A DNA stretch of 15,390 nt from JBDTMC01 sp039934475. GTDB taxonomy: Bacteria; Acidobacteriota; Terriglobia; Bryobacterales; Bryobacteraceae. Every line of letters begins with the position of its first letter. Position 1 is the first letter of the stretch. Positions 1-6,778 of the stretch are shown here, in pieces. Made by a program: the position numbers and the translations under genes. A model generated the notes under the pieces. The model was not told the origin of the DNA and ran no database searches. It saw only the letters and a list, made by a program, of their open reading frames with translations. Location of the stretch: NCBI GenBank assembly GCA_039934475.1, contig JBDTMC010000152.1:1-15390 (forward strand), in the 5' to 3' direction.

Positions 1-1
1 C

Positions 2-2350
2 CTTTTTCTCGCCGTCCATCGCACGCGCCCCGAAGTCAAGCCCATGCCTCCAGGCGCGGCGCTCTCCTCCGAAGAGATGCAGGTCCTCGAGGCATGGATC
101 AAGGCCGGCGCGACTTGGACCGAGCCGGTAACCCATTGGTCCTTCCTTCCCCTTCCGCGGCTCAATCCGGCGCAGTCCATTGACCGTTTCCTCGACACGG
201 CCCTCGCAAGCAACAAGCTCCAACCGAACCCGCCCGCGGATCGCCGCACCCTCATCCGCCGTCTCGCCTTCGACCTCACCGGTCTCCCGCCCACCGAAGC
301 GACCTTCGCCGAAGCGTCCACGGATTCCCACTCCGATTGGTTCGCGCGGCTCGCCGACCGCCTTCTCGCCTCGCCGCATTTCGGGGAAACCTGGGGCCGC
401 CACTGGCTCGACGTCGCCCGCTTCGGCGAGGACGACTTCAGCGGCACGGAGATCATCCCCTACGCCAATGCCTGGCGATACCGCGATTGGGTGGTGGAAG
501 CCGTCAATCGCAACCTTCCTTACGATCGCTTCCTGATGGCGCAACTCGCCGGCGACCTCATGCACGACAACTGGCTCTTGCCGGCAACCGGTCTCCTAGG
601 CGCCGGACCCTGGTACTATGGCATCGCGCAGCCGCCCCAATCCCGCGCCGATGAGCGCCACGACCGCGTCGATATGGTCACCCGCGGGATGCTGGGCGTC
701 ACGGTGGCCTGCGCGCGTTGCCACGATCATAAGTACGATCCCTTCACCGCCAAGGACTACTACGCTCTCTCCGGCGTCTTCGCCAGCACCGCCTACAAGG
801 AATACCCACTGGTGCCCGAAGCCCAGGCCGAAGACTGGAAACGGCGCAAGAAAGAGATCGACGAGGCGGAAAAGACGCTCAACAAGTACCTCGACGAACA
901 GGGCCGCGCGCTTTCTGAAAGCCACGCCAACCGGATCGCCGACTACATGCTGGCCGCGCCCGGCCTACAGCCGAAGGTGACCGAGCGTTGGAAGACCTAC
1001 CTCGCCAAGAAAGAGGAGGCCCACCCGTTCCTCGACGCATGGTTCTCAGGGGCAAAAACTAAAGAAGAGGCGGATAAGTTCCAGCGGCTCATGATTGGGA
1101 TCTTCGCCGAGAAGAAGGCCGTCGACGACGAGAACCGCAAGCTCGTCGAAGCCGCTAACAAGACCGCTCCCAAAGTCACCCGGACCATCGTCCTGCCGGG
1201 AGGCTACCGCTCTGAGGAAGACTTCAACCCCGGCGCTGAAATCCCGTCCAAGTCTCTCGACCGTAACCGTTATGTCGCCTGGAACCGCACCTTTGGCGAT
1301 AAGTCGGCACCGCTGAAGTTCGACCACGAACTTACGGCGGAACTAATGTCCGCCGAAGCCCGTCCGCGCTACACCGAACTGAAGAACAAGCTGGAAGCCT
1401 TGAAGAAGGAGCTTCCGCCCCAATACCCGTACCTTATGGGCGCCGGCGAGTTTGAGCCGCTGGATCTGCAACTCAACATTCGCGGCAATCCGGAACGCCT
1501 CGGTGAAGTGGTGCCCCGGCGCTTCCCGCTGGTTCTGAGTGACGGCAAACCCGTCCTGTTCAATGAGGGCAGCGGGCGCCTGCAATTGGCGGAAACCGTC
1601 GCCCACCACCCGCTCGCCGCCCGCGTCGCCGTAAACCGCGTGTGGATGGCCCTCTTCGGACAGGGGCTAGTCCGCACACCCTCGAACTTCGGCAAAGTGG
1701 GCGACCGGCCCGTACTGCCCGACCTTCTCGACTACCTCGCCGCTCGCTTCGTCGCCGGAGGTTATTCCGTCAAATCGCTGGTACGTGAGATCGTCGTCTC
1801 CGAAGCCTACCAGCGATCCTCGGAGAACAACGTGGACAACGCGAAGACCGATGCCGCGAATGGCTACCTCTGGCGTCAAAACCGGCACCGTCTGGAGGCC
1901 GAAATTCTCCGCGATGCCATGCTTGCGGCTACCAGTGAATTGGACGAAACCACCGGTGGCGAATCGAAGCTTCTCGATGCCGGGTTCCACCGCCGTACGC
2001 TCTACGCCCGCACCAGTCGCTTCCAGCCGGATGAGACGCTATCCCTGTTTGACCTGCCTTCGGCGTCCGTCACCTGCGAACAACGCGCTGTCACCAACGT
2101 ACCGCTGCAGAAACTCTTTTTCCTCAACTCCGACACGGTGATCCAACGCGCCACCGCCCTCTCCGGGCGCATCGCCACAGCCAAGGCGGAGGACGGTATC
2201 GTCCGCGCCTATGAGATTCTCTTTCAACGCCGCCCTACGACCAGCGAGATGTTACTCGGCACGCGGTTTCTGAAGAACACCGGCGCGGAAACCTGGCGCC
2301 AATACGCACAAGTATTACTAACCTCCAACGAATTTGCCTATGTCGACTAA
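2..2350 (+). CDS. DUF1549/DUF1553 cytochrome-associated secreted protein, 5' end missing
   Basis: The frame is open to the left edge, so the true start and the N-terminal heme-c region lie outside. The first residues seen look like the tail of a Planctomycete-type cytochrome c domain: a MPPG segment (possible methionine heme ligand) followed by an LEAWIKAGA helix. Counting from the first internal Met (base 44), DUF1549 (PSCyt2) covers about residues 45-260, with the family signatures LAFDLTGLPP and the CARCHDHK motif at 223-230. That motif contains a CxxCH that is conserved in the family. A charged, probably helical spacer follows. DUF1553 (PSD1) runs from about 515 to the end, with the recognisable ARVAVNRVW and FGQGLVRTPSNFG motifs. 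The role of the family is unknown; it is usually exported and co-encoded with DUF1501 proteins, as here. The stop overlaps the next gene by 11 bases, suggesting translational coupling. Codons favour C in third position. Confidence 0.93.
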   Translation, partial: LFLAVHRTRPEVKPMPPGAALSSEEMQVLEAWIKAGATWTEPVTHWSFLPLPRLNPAQSIDRFLDTALASNKLQPNPPADRRTLIRRLAFDLTGLPPTEATFAEASTDSHSDWFARLADRLLASPHFGETWGRHWLDVARFGEDDFSGTEIIPYANAWRYRDWVVEAVNRNLPYDRFLMAQLAGDLMHDNWLLPATGLLGAGPWYYGIAQPPQSRADERHDRVDMVTRGMLGVTVACARCHDHKYDPFTAKDYYALSGVFASTAYKEYPLVPEAQAEDWKRRKKEIDEAEKTLNKYLDEQGRALSESHANRIADYMLAAPGLQPKVTERWKTYLAKKEEAHPFLDAWFSGAKTKEEADKFQRLMIGIFAEKKAVDDENRKLVEAANKTAPKVTRTIVLPGGYRSEEDFNPGAEIPSKSLDRNRYVAWNRTFGDKSAPLKFDHELTAELMSAEARPRYTELKNKLEALKKELPPQYPYLMGAGEFEPLDLQLNIRGNPERLGEVVPRRFPLVLSDGKPVLFNEGSGRLQLAETVAHHPLAARVAVNRVWMALFGQGLVRTPSNFGKVGDRPVLPDLLDYLAARFVAGGYSVKSLVREIVVSEAYQRSSENNVDNAKTDAANGYLWRQNRHRLEAEILRDAMLAATSELDETTGGESKLLDAGFHRRTLYARTSRFQPDETLSLFDLPSASVTCEQRAVTNVPLQKLFFLNSDTVIQRATALSGRIATAKAEDGIVRAYEILFQRRPTTSEMLLGTRFLKNTGAETWRQYAQVLLTSNEFAYVD

Positions 2351-3731
2351 CCATCCCGCTATCGCCGCCGCCGTTCACCCGCGCTGGACGCGCCGCGAGG
2401 CCTTGGCCCGGCTGGCAACCGGATTCGGCAGCATCGCCGCCGCCACCCAGGTGAATGCCCAGGCCACCCATTTCGCTCCCAAGGCCAAGCGCATCATCTA
2501 TCTGGTCATGAACGGCGGCATGTCTCACGTCGATACCTTCGATCCGAAGCCCGCACTTACTAAGTACAACGGACAGCCGATGCCCGGTGGCCCGCCCAAG
2601 ACCGAGCGTTCCACTGGTAACCTGTTCGCTTCGCCATTCCAATTCCGCAAGTACGGACAAAGCGGCACCGAAGTCTCGGATCTCTTCCCTCGCATCGGTT
2701 CTGTCATCGACGAGTTCTGTGTCATCCGCTCCATGTGGACGGAAGTCCCGAATCACGAACCGTCGTTGTTCATGTTCAACACAGGCACCATTCAACCCGG
2801 CCGCCCGAGCCTCGGAAGCTGGCTGATGTATGGGCTCGGAACCGAGAACCACAACCTCCCCGGCTTTGTGGTCCTCTGCCCGGGCATGCCTGTGGTCGGC
2901 TCGCCGCTCTGGTCCTCGGCATTTCTTCCGGCCGTCTTTCAGGGGACCTTTCTCAAGAATACCGGCGCCGATCCTTATGAGTTGATCCGCAACATCAAGG
3001 CCGCCGCGCCCCCGGAGACACAACGCCGCCAGGTCGACCTTCTTGCCGCCCTCAACCGCGAGCATCTCGCCGCCCGCTCCGGCGACGGCCAGCTAGAGGC
3101 CTCCATCCAGGCGATGGAAACGGCCTTCCGTATGCAAACCGAAGCGCCCGACGCCTTCGACATCCGCAAGGAGAAACCGGAAACGCTCGCCCGCTACGGA
3201 GACACGGAGATTGGACGCAGTTGCGTTCTGGCGCGCCGTCTGGTGGAACGCGGCGTGCGGATGGTCCAGGTCTACTTCGGCAACTCGCAGCCCTGGGACA
3301 GCCATGAGGACATTCTCGCCCACAAGCGCCTCGCCCAGCAGGCCGACCCCGCCGTGGCGACACTGGTGGAGGACCTCCGGGAGCGTGGACTGTTGCACGA
3401 CACCCTCGTCGTCTTTGGCACCGAGTTCGGCCGCACCCCGGCCGTCGAGAATGGCTCCAACACCGCCATCCACTTCGGCCGCGATCACAACTCCTATGGC
3501 TACAGTATCGCCCTCGCCGGAGGTGGCATTCGCGGAGGTACCGTGTACGGAGCAACCGATGACTTCGGCTACCGGGCGCAGGATAAGCCCGTGCATCCCC
3601 ATGACGTGAACGCTACGCTCCTCTACCTGCTCGGCCTCGATCATACCCGCCTCACTTATCGCTACAGCGGACGGGACTTCCGGCTCACCGACGTACACGG
3701 GGAAGTGATCCGCGACATTATCAGGTCCTAA
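2340..3731 (+). CDS. DUF1501 domain protein with Tat-type signal
   Basis: This 463-residue protein has the alkaline-phosphatase/sulfatase-like fold typical of DUF1501. I start it at ATG 2340; a TTG two codons upstream is less likely. Residues 15-42 look like a Tat signal: RWTRREALA with twin arginines at 18-19, a modest hydrophobic stretch and an AQA cleavage site near 42. Family signatures follow: NGGMSHVDTFDPKP, PWDSHEDI, FGTEFGRTP, GRDHNSYGYS, GGGIRGGTVYGATDDFG and HPHDVNATLLYLLGLDH. The conserved Asp/His residues fit a metal-dependent hydrolase fold, but no substrate is known. It forms the standard pair with the upstream DUF1549/1553 gene and probably acts in the periplasm or at the cell surface. 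The next gene is convergent, 61 bases away, and I see no convincing terminator hairpin in that gap. Confidence 0.95.
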   Translation: MSTNHPAIAAAVHPRWTRREALARLATGFGSIAAATQVNAQATHFAPKAKRIIYLVMNGGMSHVDTFDPKPALTKYNGQPMPGGPPKTERSTGNLFASPFQFRKYGQSGTEVSDLFPRIGSVIDEFCVIRSMWTEVPNHEPSLFMFNTGTIQPGRPSLGSWLMYGLGTENHNLPGFVVLCPGMPVVGSPLWSSAFLPAVFQGTFLKNTGADPYELIRNIKAAAPPETQRRQVDLLAALNREHLAARSGDGQLEASIQAMETAFRMQTEAPDAFDIRKEKPETLARYGDTEIGRSCVLARRLVERGVRMVQVYFGNSQPWDSHEDILAHKRLAQQADPAVATLVEDLRERGLLHDTLVVFGTEFGRTPAVENGSNTAIHFGRDHNSYGYSIALAGGGIRGGTVYGATDDFGYRAQDKPVHPHDVNATLLYLLGLDHTRLTYRYSGRDFRLTDVHGEVIRDIIRS

Positions 3732-3792
3732 AAGCTAATACAAGTGTTCCAGCGGGTGGAAGTGGTGGGCGAGTGTTAGTAAGATCGTCTTG

Positions 3793-4194
3793 TCATCTAA
3801 TCTGACGAACTGTTCCAGCTCGGAGGTGTACTTTCGACCAGCTCTTTTCGGAAGTCAGAATCGTGCAGTTCAGTTCCTCGCCGAGCATGAGGCACACGCA
3901 ATCACCCAAAGAAAGACGTAGTGACTTAGATTGATCGATAAGGGCAGTCGCAGCCTTGAGGTGTCGCATTGAGATCTGCTCAATCACATTGATGTGGAGC
4001 TCTTCAAACAACTCTACGGCGACCTCTGGTGGGAGACCGTTGCGGGTTAGTTTCCGAAGGACTTCCAAAACGTTCACCGAATGCATGACCGCACGATCGA
4101 GTGTGGCGGCCACGATCTCGAAGCCCGGCTCCTGTTGCATCAGCGCGAGAAGCGCCGAGGCGTCCAAGCAAAACTCGGCAGGGGCGTTGCTCAC
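3793..4194 (-). CDS. vapC: PIN-domain ribonuclease, VapC-like toxin
   Basis: This 133-residue protein has the size and motif order of PIN-domain toxins, which are Mg2+-dependent RNases that usually cut tRNA or rRNA. The acidic residues expected for metal binding are visible: D11 in CLDASALLAL, E44 in NVLEVLRKL, D98 in LSLGDCVCL and E116 in ILTSEKSW. The last is Glu in a T-x-E setting, where T-x-D is more common. The start is GTG at 4192-4194. It overlaps the stop of the antitoxin gene as GTGA and has an AGGAAG-type ribosome site seven bases upstream, so translation is probably coupled to the antitoxin. The region is less GC-rich than its neighbours, which fits a mobile toxin-antitoxin cassette. 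A diverged housekeeping PIN protein is possible but unlikely given the partner. Confidence 0.88.
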   Translation of the reverse strand: MSNAPAEFCLDASALLALMQQEPGFEIVAATLDRAVMHSVNVLEVLRKLTRNGLPPEVAVELFEELHINVIEQISMRHLKAATALIDQSKSLRLSLGDCVCLMLGEELNCTILTSEKSWSKVHLRAGTVRQIR

Positions 4195-4451
4195 TTTCGA
4201 TCTTCCTCGGCGTCCTCTGCCCGGCGTTCGGCTGAGAGCTCTTCCGAGAGGAGCCGACCGGCCGGGATGTATTCGCGGAGGCGGTTTTGGACACGCTTTA
4301 TGGCGTCGGCGCGCGTACCAAGGATCTCGATTTTATTTTCTTCAATACCGAGAATGAGTTCCTCGCCCGGCTTTATCTTCAATCGCCGGCGCCATTCGGC
4401 AGGAAGAAGAATTCTGCCGGATTGTTCTAATCGCACCGTAATTGTTTCCAT
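4191..4451 (-). CDS. vapB: AbrB/SpoVT-type antitoxin
   Basis: This 86-residue protein begins with a swapped-hairpin AbrB (MazE/SpoVT) DNA-binding domain. The N-terminal pattern METITVRLEQSGRILLPAEW, then RRLKIKPGEELILGIEENKIEI, is the standard beta-strand layout, at residues 1-43. The C-terminal half is charged and rich in Glu/Arg, which is the part that normally wraps the PIN toxin. It precedes the toxin gene and overlaps it by four bases, giving the usual antitoxin-first order. Such pairs typically bind their own promoter, which would lie in the 53-base gap 4452-4504 or in the 3' end of the dehydrogenase gene. I see no strong ribosome site upstream of the ATG. Function is inferred from fold and context. 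Confidence 0.85.
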   Translation of the reverse strand: METITVRLEQSGRILLPAEWRRRLKIKPGEELILGIEENKIEILGTRADAIKRVQNRLREYIPAGRLLSEELSAERRAEDAEEDRK

Positions 4452-4504
4452 ACGGTGAGTGTGTCATAAGCGGCGCAATCTGTCCAGACGGCAGACACGC
4501 GATG

Positions 4505-5464
4505 TCAGTTCTCTTCCAGCAGGACTTTGAGCACTCCTTTGGTGGCGGCTCGGGCGAAGGCTTCGGGGGCCTTGGACAGGGGGAGGCGTTCGGAGATGAG
4601 CGGGGCAACGTTGACGCGGTGACGGGTGAGGAGGCGGAGGGCGGGTTCGAAGCGACCGCAGCGGGACCCGATGAGTGTCAGTTCGTTGACGATGACCGGG
4701 GCGGTGTCTATCGGGACCAAGCCGTGGACAGTCGATTTTAGAATGACGGTGCCGCGGGGGCGGGTGAGGGCTACGGCCTGGCGGAGGCCTTCGGGGGAGC
4801 CGGTGGCGTCGATGGTGTAGCCGTAGGCCTTTTCGGGGAGGCGGCGGCCGGGGGTGAGTTCGGTGGCGATGCCGGCTTGGGCGGAGAGGGCTAGCTTCTC
4901 TTTGTGACGGCCGTAGTGGTGGACCTTGGCTCCGTGGGCGTGCAGGACTTGGGCGATCAGGAGGCCCAGTTTGCCGTCTCCGAGGAGGGCGACGGGTTCT
5001 CCTTTGGGGATTGACACCTGGTCGAGGATTTCGCAGGCGGCGGCGAGGGGTTCGAGGAAGACGGCTTGTTCGGTGGAAATGGAGGCCGGGAGGACGTGGA
5101 GATTGGCTTCCGGAAGGTCGATCAGCTCACGGAAGGCTCCGGGGTGCTTGACGATTCCGAGAACGGTGCGGGTGGGACAGTGGCGGCCGAGACCCTTCGC
5201 GCACCAGTCGCACTTTCCGCAGGCGAGGTTGATTTCTCCGACGACGCGGCGTCCGATTAGGGAGCGGGTATCCGCCTCCACTACTTCGCCGACGAACTCA
5301 TGGCCGGGCGTGCCTCGGAAGCCGTAGTAGCCGCGCTGGAGTTCGAGATCGGTGTTGCAGATGCCGGCGGCGAGTAAGCGGATGAGGGCGAAGCCTTCGC
5401 GGCGGCGCGGTTGGGGACGGCGGCGGAGTTCGACGCGGCCGTCTTCCAGGTGAACGGCGAGCAT
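4505..5464 (-). CDS. zinc-dependent medium-chain alcohol dehydrogenase (MDR family)
   Basis: This 319-residue enzyme belongs to the zinc-dependent MDR superfamily (alcohol, threonine and sorbitol dehydrogenases), which oxidises alcohols with NAD(P)+. Catalytic-zinc residues are visible as C36 (AGICNTDLEL) and H55-E56 (GHEFVGEVV). The structural zinc site has four cysteines at 82, 85, 88 and 96 (ACGKCDWCAKGLGRHC). The Rossmann motif is LLGDGKLGLLIAQ, near 180-190. It is somewhat shorter than the common 340-350 residues but has every expected landmark. The start is chosen at ATG 5464 because MLAVHLEDG is the usual N-terminal strand. ATG 5479 is possible, while longer frames would begin inside the hairpin repeat. 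Neither start has a strong ribosome site. The substrate cannot be told from sequence. Its upstream region consists of the 61-nt hairpin array. Confidence 0.93.
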   Translation of the reverse strand: MLAVHLEDGRVELRRRPQPRRREGFALIRLLAAGICNTDLELQRGYYGFRGTPGHEFVGEVVEADTRSLIGRRVVGEINLACGKCDWCAKGLGRHCPTRTVLGIVKHPGAFRELIDLPEANLHVLPASISTEQAVFLEPLAAACEILDQVSIPKGEPVALLGDGKLGLLIAQVLHAHGAKVHHYGRHKEKLALSAQAGIATELTPGRRLPEKAYGYTIDATGSPEGLRQAVALTRPRGTVILKSTVHGLVPIDTAPVIVNELTLIGSRCGRFEPALRLLTRHRVNVAPLISERLPLSKAPEAFARAATKGVLKVLLEEN

Positions 5465-5501
5465 GCCCGATTGTGGCATGAGTTGTAACTGTATCCGGGG
5501 G

Positions 5502-5704
5502 GCAAAGCAGGACAGACCCAAATTCCGCAAAGGCGGCGGAATTTACGTCAGTCCCGGTTTGCACAGGATGGGGCAAAGCAGGACAGACCCAAATTCCGCA
5601 AAGGCGGCGAAATTTACGTCAGTCCCGGTTTGCACAGGATGGGGCAAAGCAGGACAGACCCAAATTCCGCAAAGACGGCGGAATTTACGTCAGTCCCGGT
5701 TTGC
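5502..5704. repeat. three tandem 61-nt hairpin elements (71-bp period)
   Basis: Three near-identical units lie at 5502-5562, 5573-5633 and 5644-5704, separated by an identical 10-base spacer (ACAGGATGGG). Each unit is a long imperfect palindrome with two 27-nt arms and a 7-nt loop. From the outside in: GCAAA pairs with TTTGC, then a 9-bp segment (around GGACAGAC / GTCAGTCC) has one internal mismatch, and the inner stem AAATTCCGC / GCGGAATTT is perfect in units 1 and 3. Unit 2 differs by one base in the stem, unit 3 by one in the loop. The form is that of REP/BIME-like elements or a small non-autonomous transposable element mobilised in trans. No transposase is present here. The array fills the gap between the PEP-CTERM gene and the dehydrogenase gene, so it would be transcribed as stacked hairpins and could block transcription or protect RNA ends. 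Confidence 0.92.
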
Positions 5705-6298
5705 GCGGGAGCGGCGAAGGAGACCAAAGGCAGCGAGGCCGCCGCCCACGAGGACGAACATCGCGGGTTCGGGGACGCCGGACTGGCCTACAGTCAGGGA
5801 CCCGCCGACGGTTTGGGCGTCGATCGAGAAGCCGTTGGCGTCGCCGAGCGAGTTGACCTCGAGAGTGAGGTTGGAGACGCCCGAACCCTGCGTATCGAAG
5901 AGCAGGTTGGCGATGCCGAAGTGGTGACGTTGGGTGTTTTCGAGGGTGATGGGATCGTCGAGGGAAATTTCCATCATGCGGACCTGGCCGGGCGAACTGG
6001 TGTCGTCATAGGAGAGAGCACCGTAGCCGGAGAGGTCGAGCTGGTTGCCGTAGACGGGATCGCCATGGGTGATGTTGGTGAGGATGAGCAGGCTGGGGTC
6101 GTAGTTCAGGATGATGTCATAGGCGCCGAGGGGCTGGGGCACCGGATCGCCGAGGTTAGAAAACCCGATGCGGACGATTACCGGGGTGCCGGATGAAACG
6201 ATGGGGGTGGGTGTGCTCACTAGTATCGTGGTCGCAAAGACAGACGACGAAGCGAGTAACAGGCCGCACACCGGCAACAAGCGCTGCAGGGAAAACAT
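5690..6298 (-). CDS. PEP-CTERM sorted exported protein with cohesin-like domain
   Basis: This is a 202-residue secreted protein. A signal peptide occupies residues 1-22 (basic QR, then a hydrophobic run ending SSVFA). The middle, about 25-165, is a predicted all-beta domain. It has a cohesin-like pattern (ILVSTPTPIVSSGTPVIV, then YDIILNYDPSLLIL), suggesting a cell-surface or matrix role. The tail has the PEP-CTERM sorting signal: VPEP at 175-178, a short glycine-rich membrane segment and a basic LLRRSR end. Exosortase/EpsH systems recognise this signal. ATG 6298 is chosen over an upstream GTG at 6322 because a GGAGGG site lies seven bases before it and the signal peptide then starts correctly. 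The last four codons (A-N-R-D) and the TGA lie inside the third hairpin repeat, so the natural 3' end was probably replaced by the repeat. No exosortase gene is in the window. Confidence 0.9.
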   Translation of the reverse strand: MFSLQRLLPVCGLLLASSSVFATTILVSTPTPIVSSGTPVIVRIGFSNLGDPVPQPLGAYDIILNYDPSLLILTNITHGDPVYGNQLDLSGYGALSYDDTSSPGQVRMMEISLDDPITLENTQRHHFGIANLLFDTQGSGVSNLTLEVNSLGDANGFSIDAQTVGGSLTVGQSGVPEPAMFVLVGGGLAAFGLLRRSRANRD

Positions 6299-6305
6299 GA
6301 GAGAA

Positions 6306-6311
6306 CCCTCC
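6306..6311 (-). promoter_or_regulatory. ribosome binding site GGAGGG of the PEP-CTERM gene
   Basis: On the minus strand GGAGGG lies seven bases upstream of ATG 6298. It decides the start in favour of this ATG rather than the GTG at 6322, which would put the site inside the coding region. Confidence 0.8.
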
Positions 6312-6530
6312 GATGGACACACGTCGGGCCGGCGGTTTTGGGCGTTTGCGGAACGAACCGTTGCCGGTCACCGAAGAGACACACAATTGTTTTGTCGGTT
6401 CAAATTCAGGCTAGCATTCTCGTGGACAATTGAACATGAATCAGGCGTACCGTAACGTCCTCTCCCTCAGTAGGGTAAACAACGTAGTACTATAGAACTA
6501 CTAGGACCACCTTAAAACCATTGAAATAGA

Positions 6531-6560
6531 TGGACAAAGTGACACCGAGCGGGGTATCTT
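6531..6560 (+). promoter_or_regulatory. possible sigma-70-like promoter for the right-hand operon
   Basis: TGGACA (6531-6536) and TATCTT (6555-6560) are separated by 18 bases and resemble weak -35 and -10 boxes. They would give a leader of about 210 bases before ATG 6779. This is the best match I found by eye, but it is only suggestive in an AT-rich stretch. Confidence 0.2.
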
Positions 6561-6580
6561 ATGCTATCGGACCACACTAG

Positions 6581-6700
6581 TTTAGTGATTTGGCTCCACG
6601 GGCCGCGCTGTTAGAATTGCTCCCTGAATACCGGTGTAATGAATTTGAATTGGTTGTTCCGGTAGAGCACCTTAAGCGCTTCTGGAAGTGGCTTCCATAG
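6581..6700 (+). pseudogene. possible 3' remnant of an unknown gene
   Basis: Between TAG 6578-6580 and TAG 6698-6700 lies a 39-codon frame. Its product has a protein-like composition: hydrophobic and charged residues in a helical pattern (AALLELLPEYRCNEFE) and an aromatic-basic end (HLKRFWKWLP). It has no ATG; a TTG at 6590 is the only plausible start, and no ribosome site is evident. I do not recognise the family. It may be the leftover C-terminal end of a deleted gene, a tiny peptide gene, or chance. Confidence 0.2.
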
Positions 6701-6761
6701 CAATTTTTAGTCCAGCCGTCCGGTACACGGTGAAAGTACGCGTTGGGATGGAGTGCGAAAC

Positions 6762-6768
6762 AAGGAGG
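6762..6768 (+). promoter_or_regulatory. ribosome binding site AAGGAGG of the TSUP gene
   Basis: A full-consensus AAGGAGG lies ten bases upstream of ATG 6779. It supports that start over the in-frame TTG at 6743, which would place this site inside the coding region. Confidence 0.75.
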
Positions 6769-6778
6769 CACTGAATCC

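Larger units (their letters stand above)
6299..6778. other. 480-base divergent intergenic region
   Basis: This region separates the leftward PEP-CTERM gene from the rightward transporter/PAPS/ketosynthase operon, so it must carry promoters for both. It is clearly richer in A and T than its surroundings from about 6370 on. I see two CAATTG-containing motifs (6383-6390 is the palindrome ACAATTGT, and a second copy is near 6427-6432). There is also a short perfect hairpin at 6683-6697 (TGGAAG, loop TGG, CTTCCA) with an ATTTTT run a few bases further on. An open frame of 39 codons at 6581-6700 is listed separately. No tRNA or known riboswitch was recognised. Confidence 0.6.

Noticed and set aside
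3732..4504. Replication origin at the skew switch
   Set aside because: No DnaA-box cluster, AT-rich unwinding region or dnaA/dnaN gene is visible; the stretch is mostly filled by the toxin-antitoxin genes.
5499..5706. CRISPR array
   Set aside because: Only three copies, the units are long palindromes, the spacers are 10 bases and identical, and no cas gene is near.
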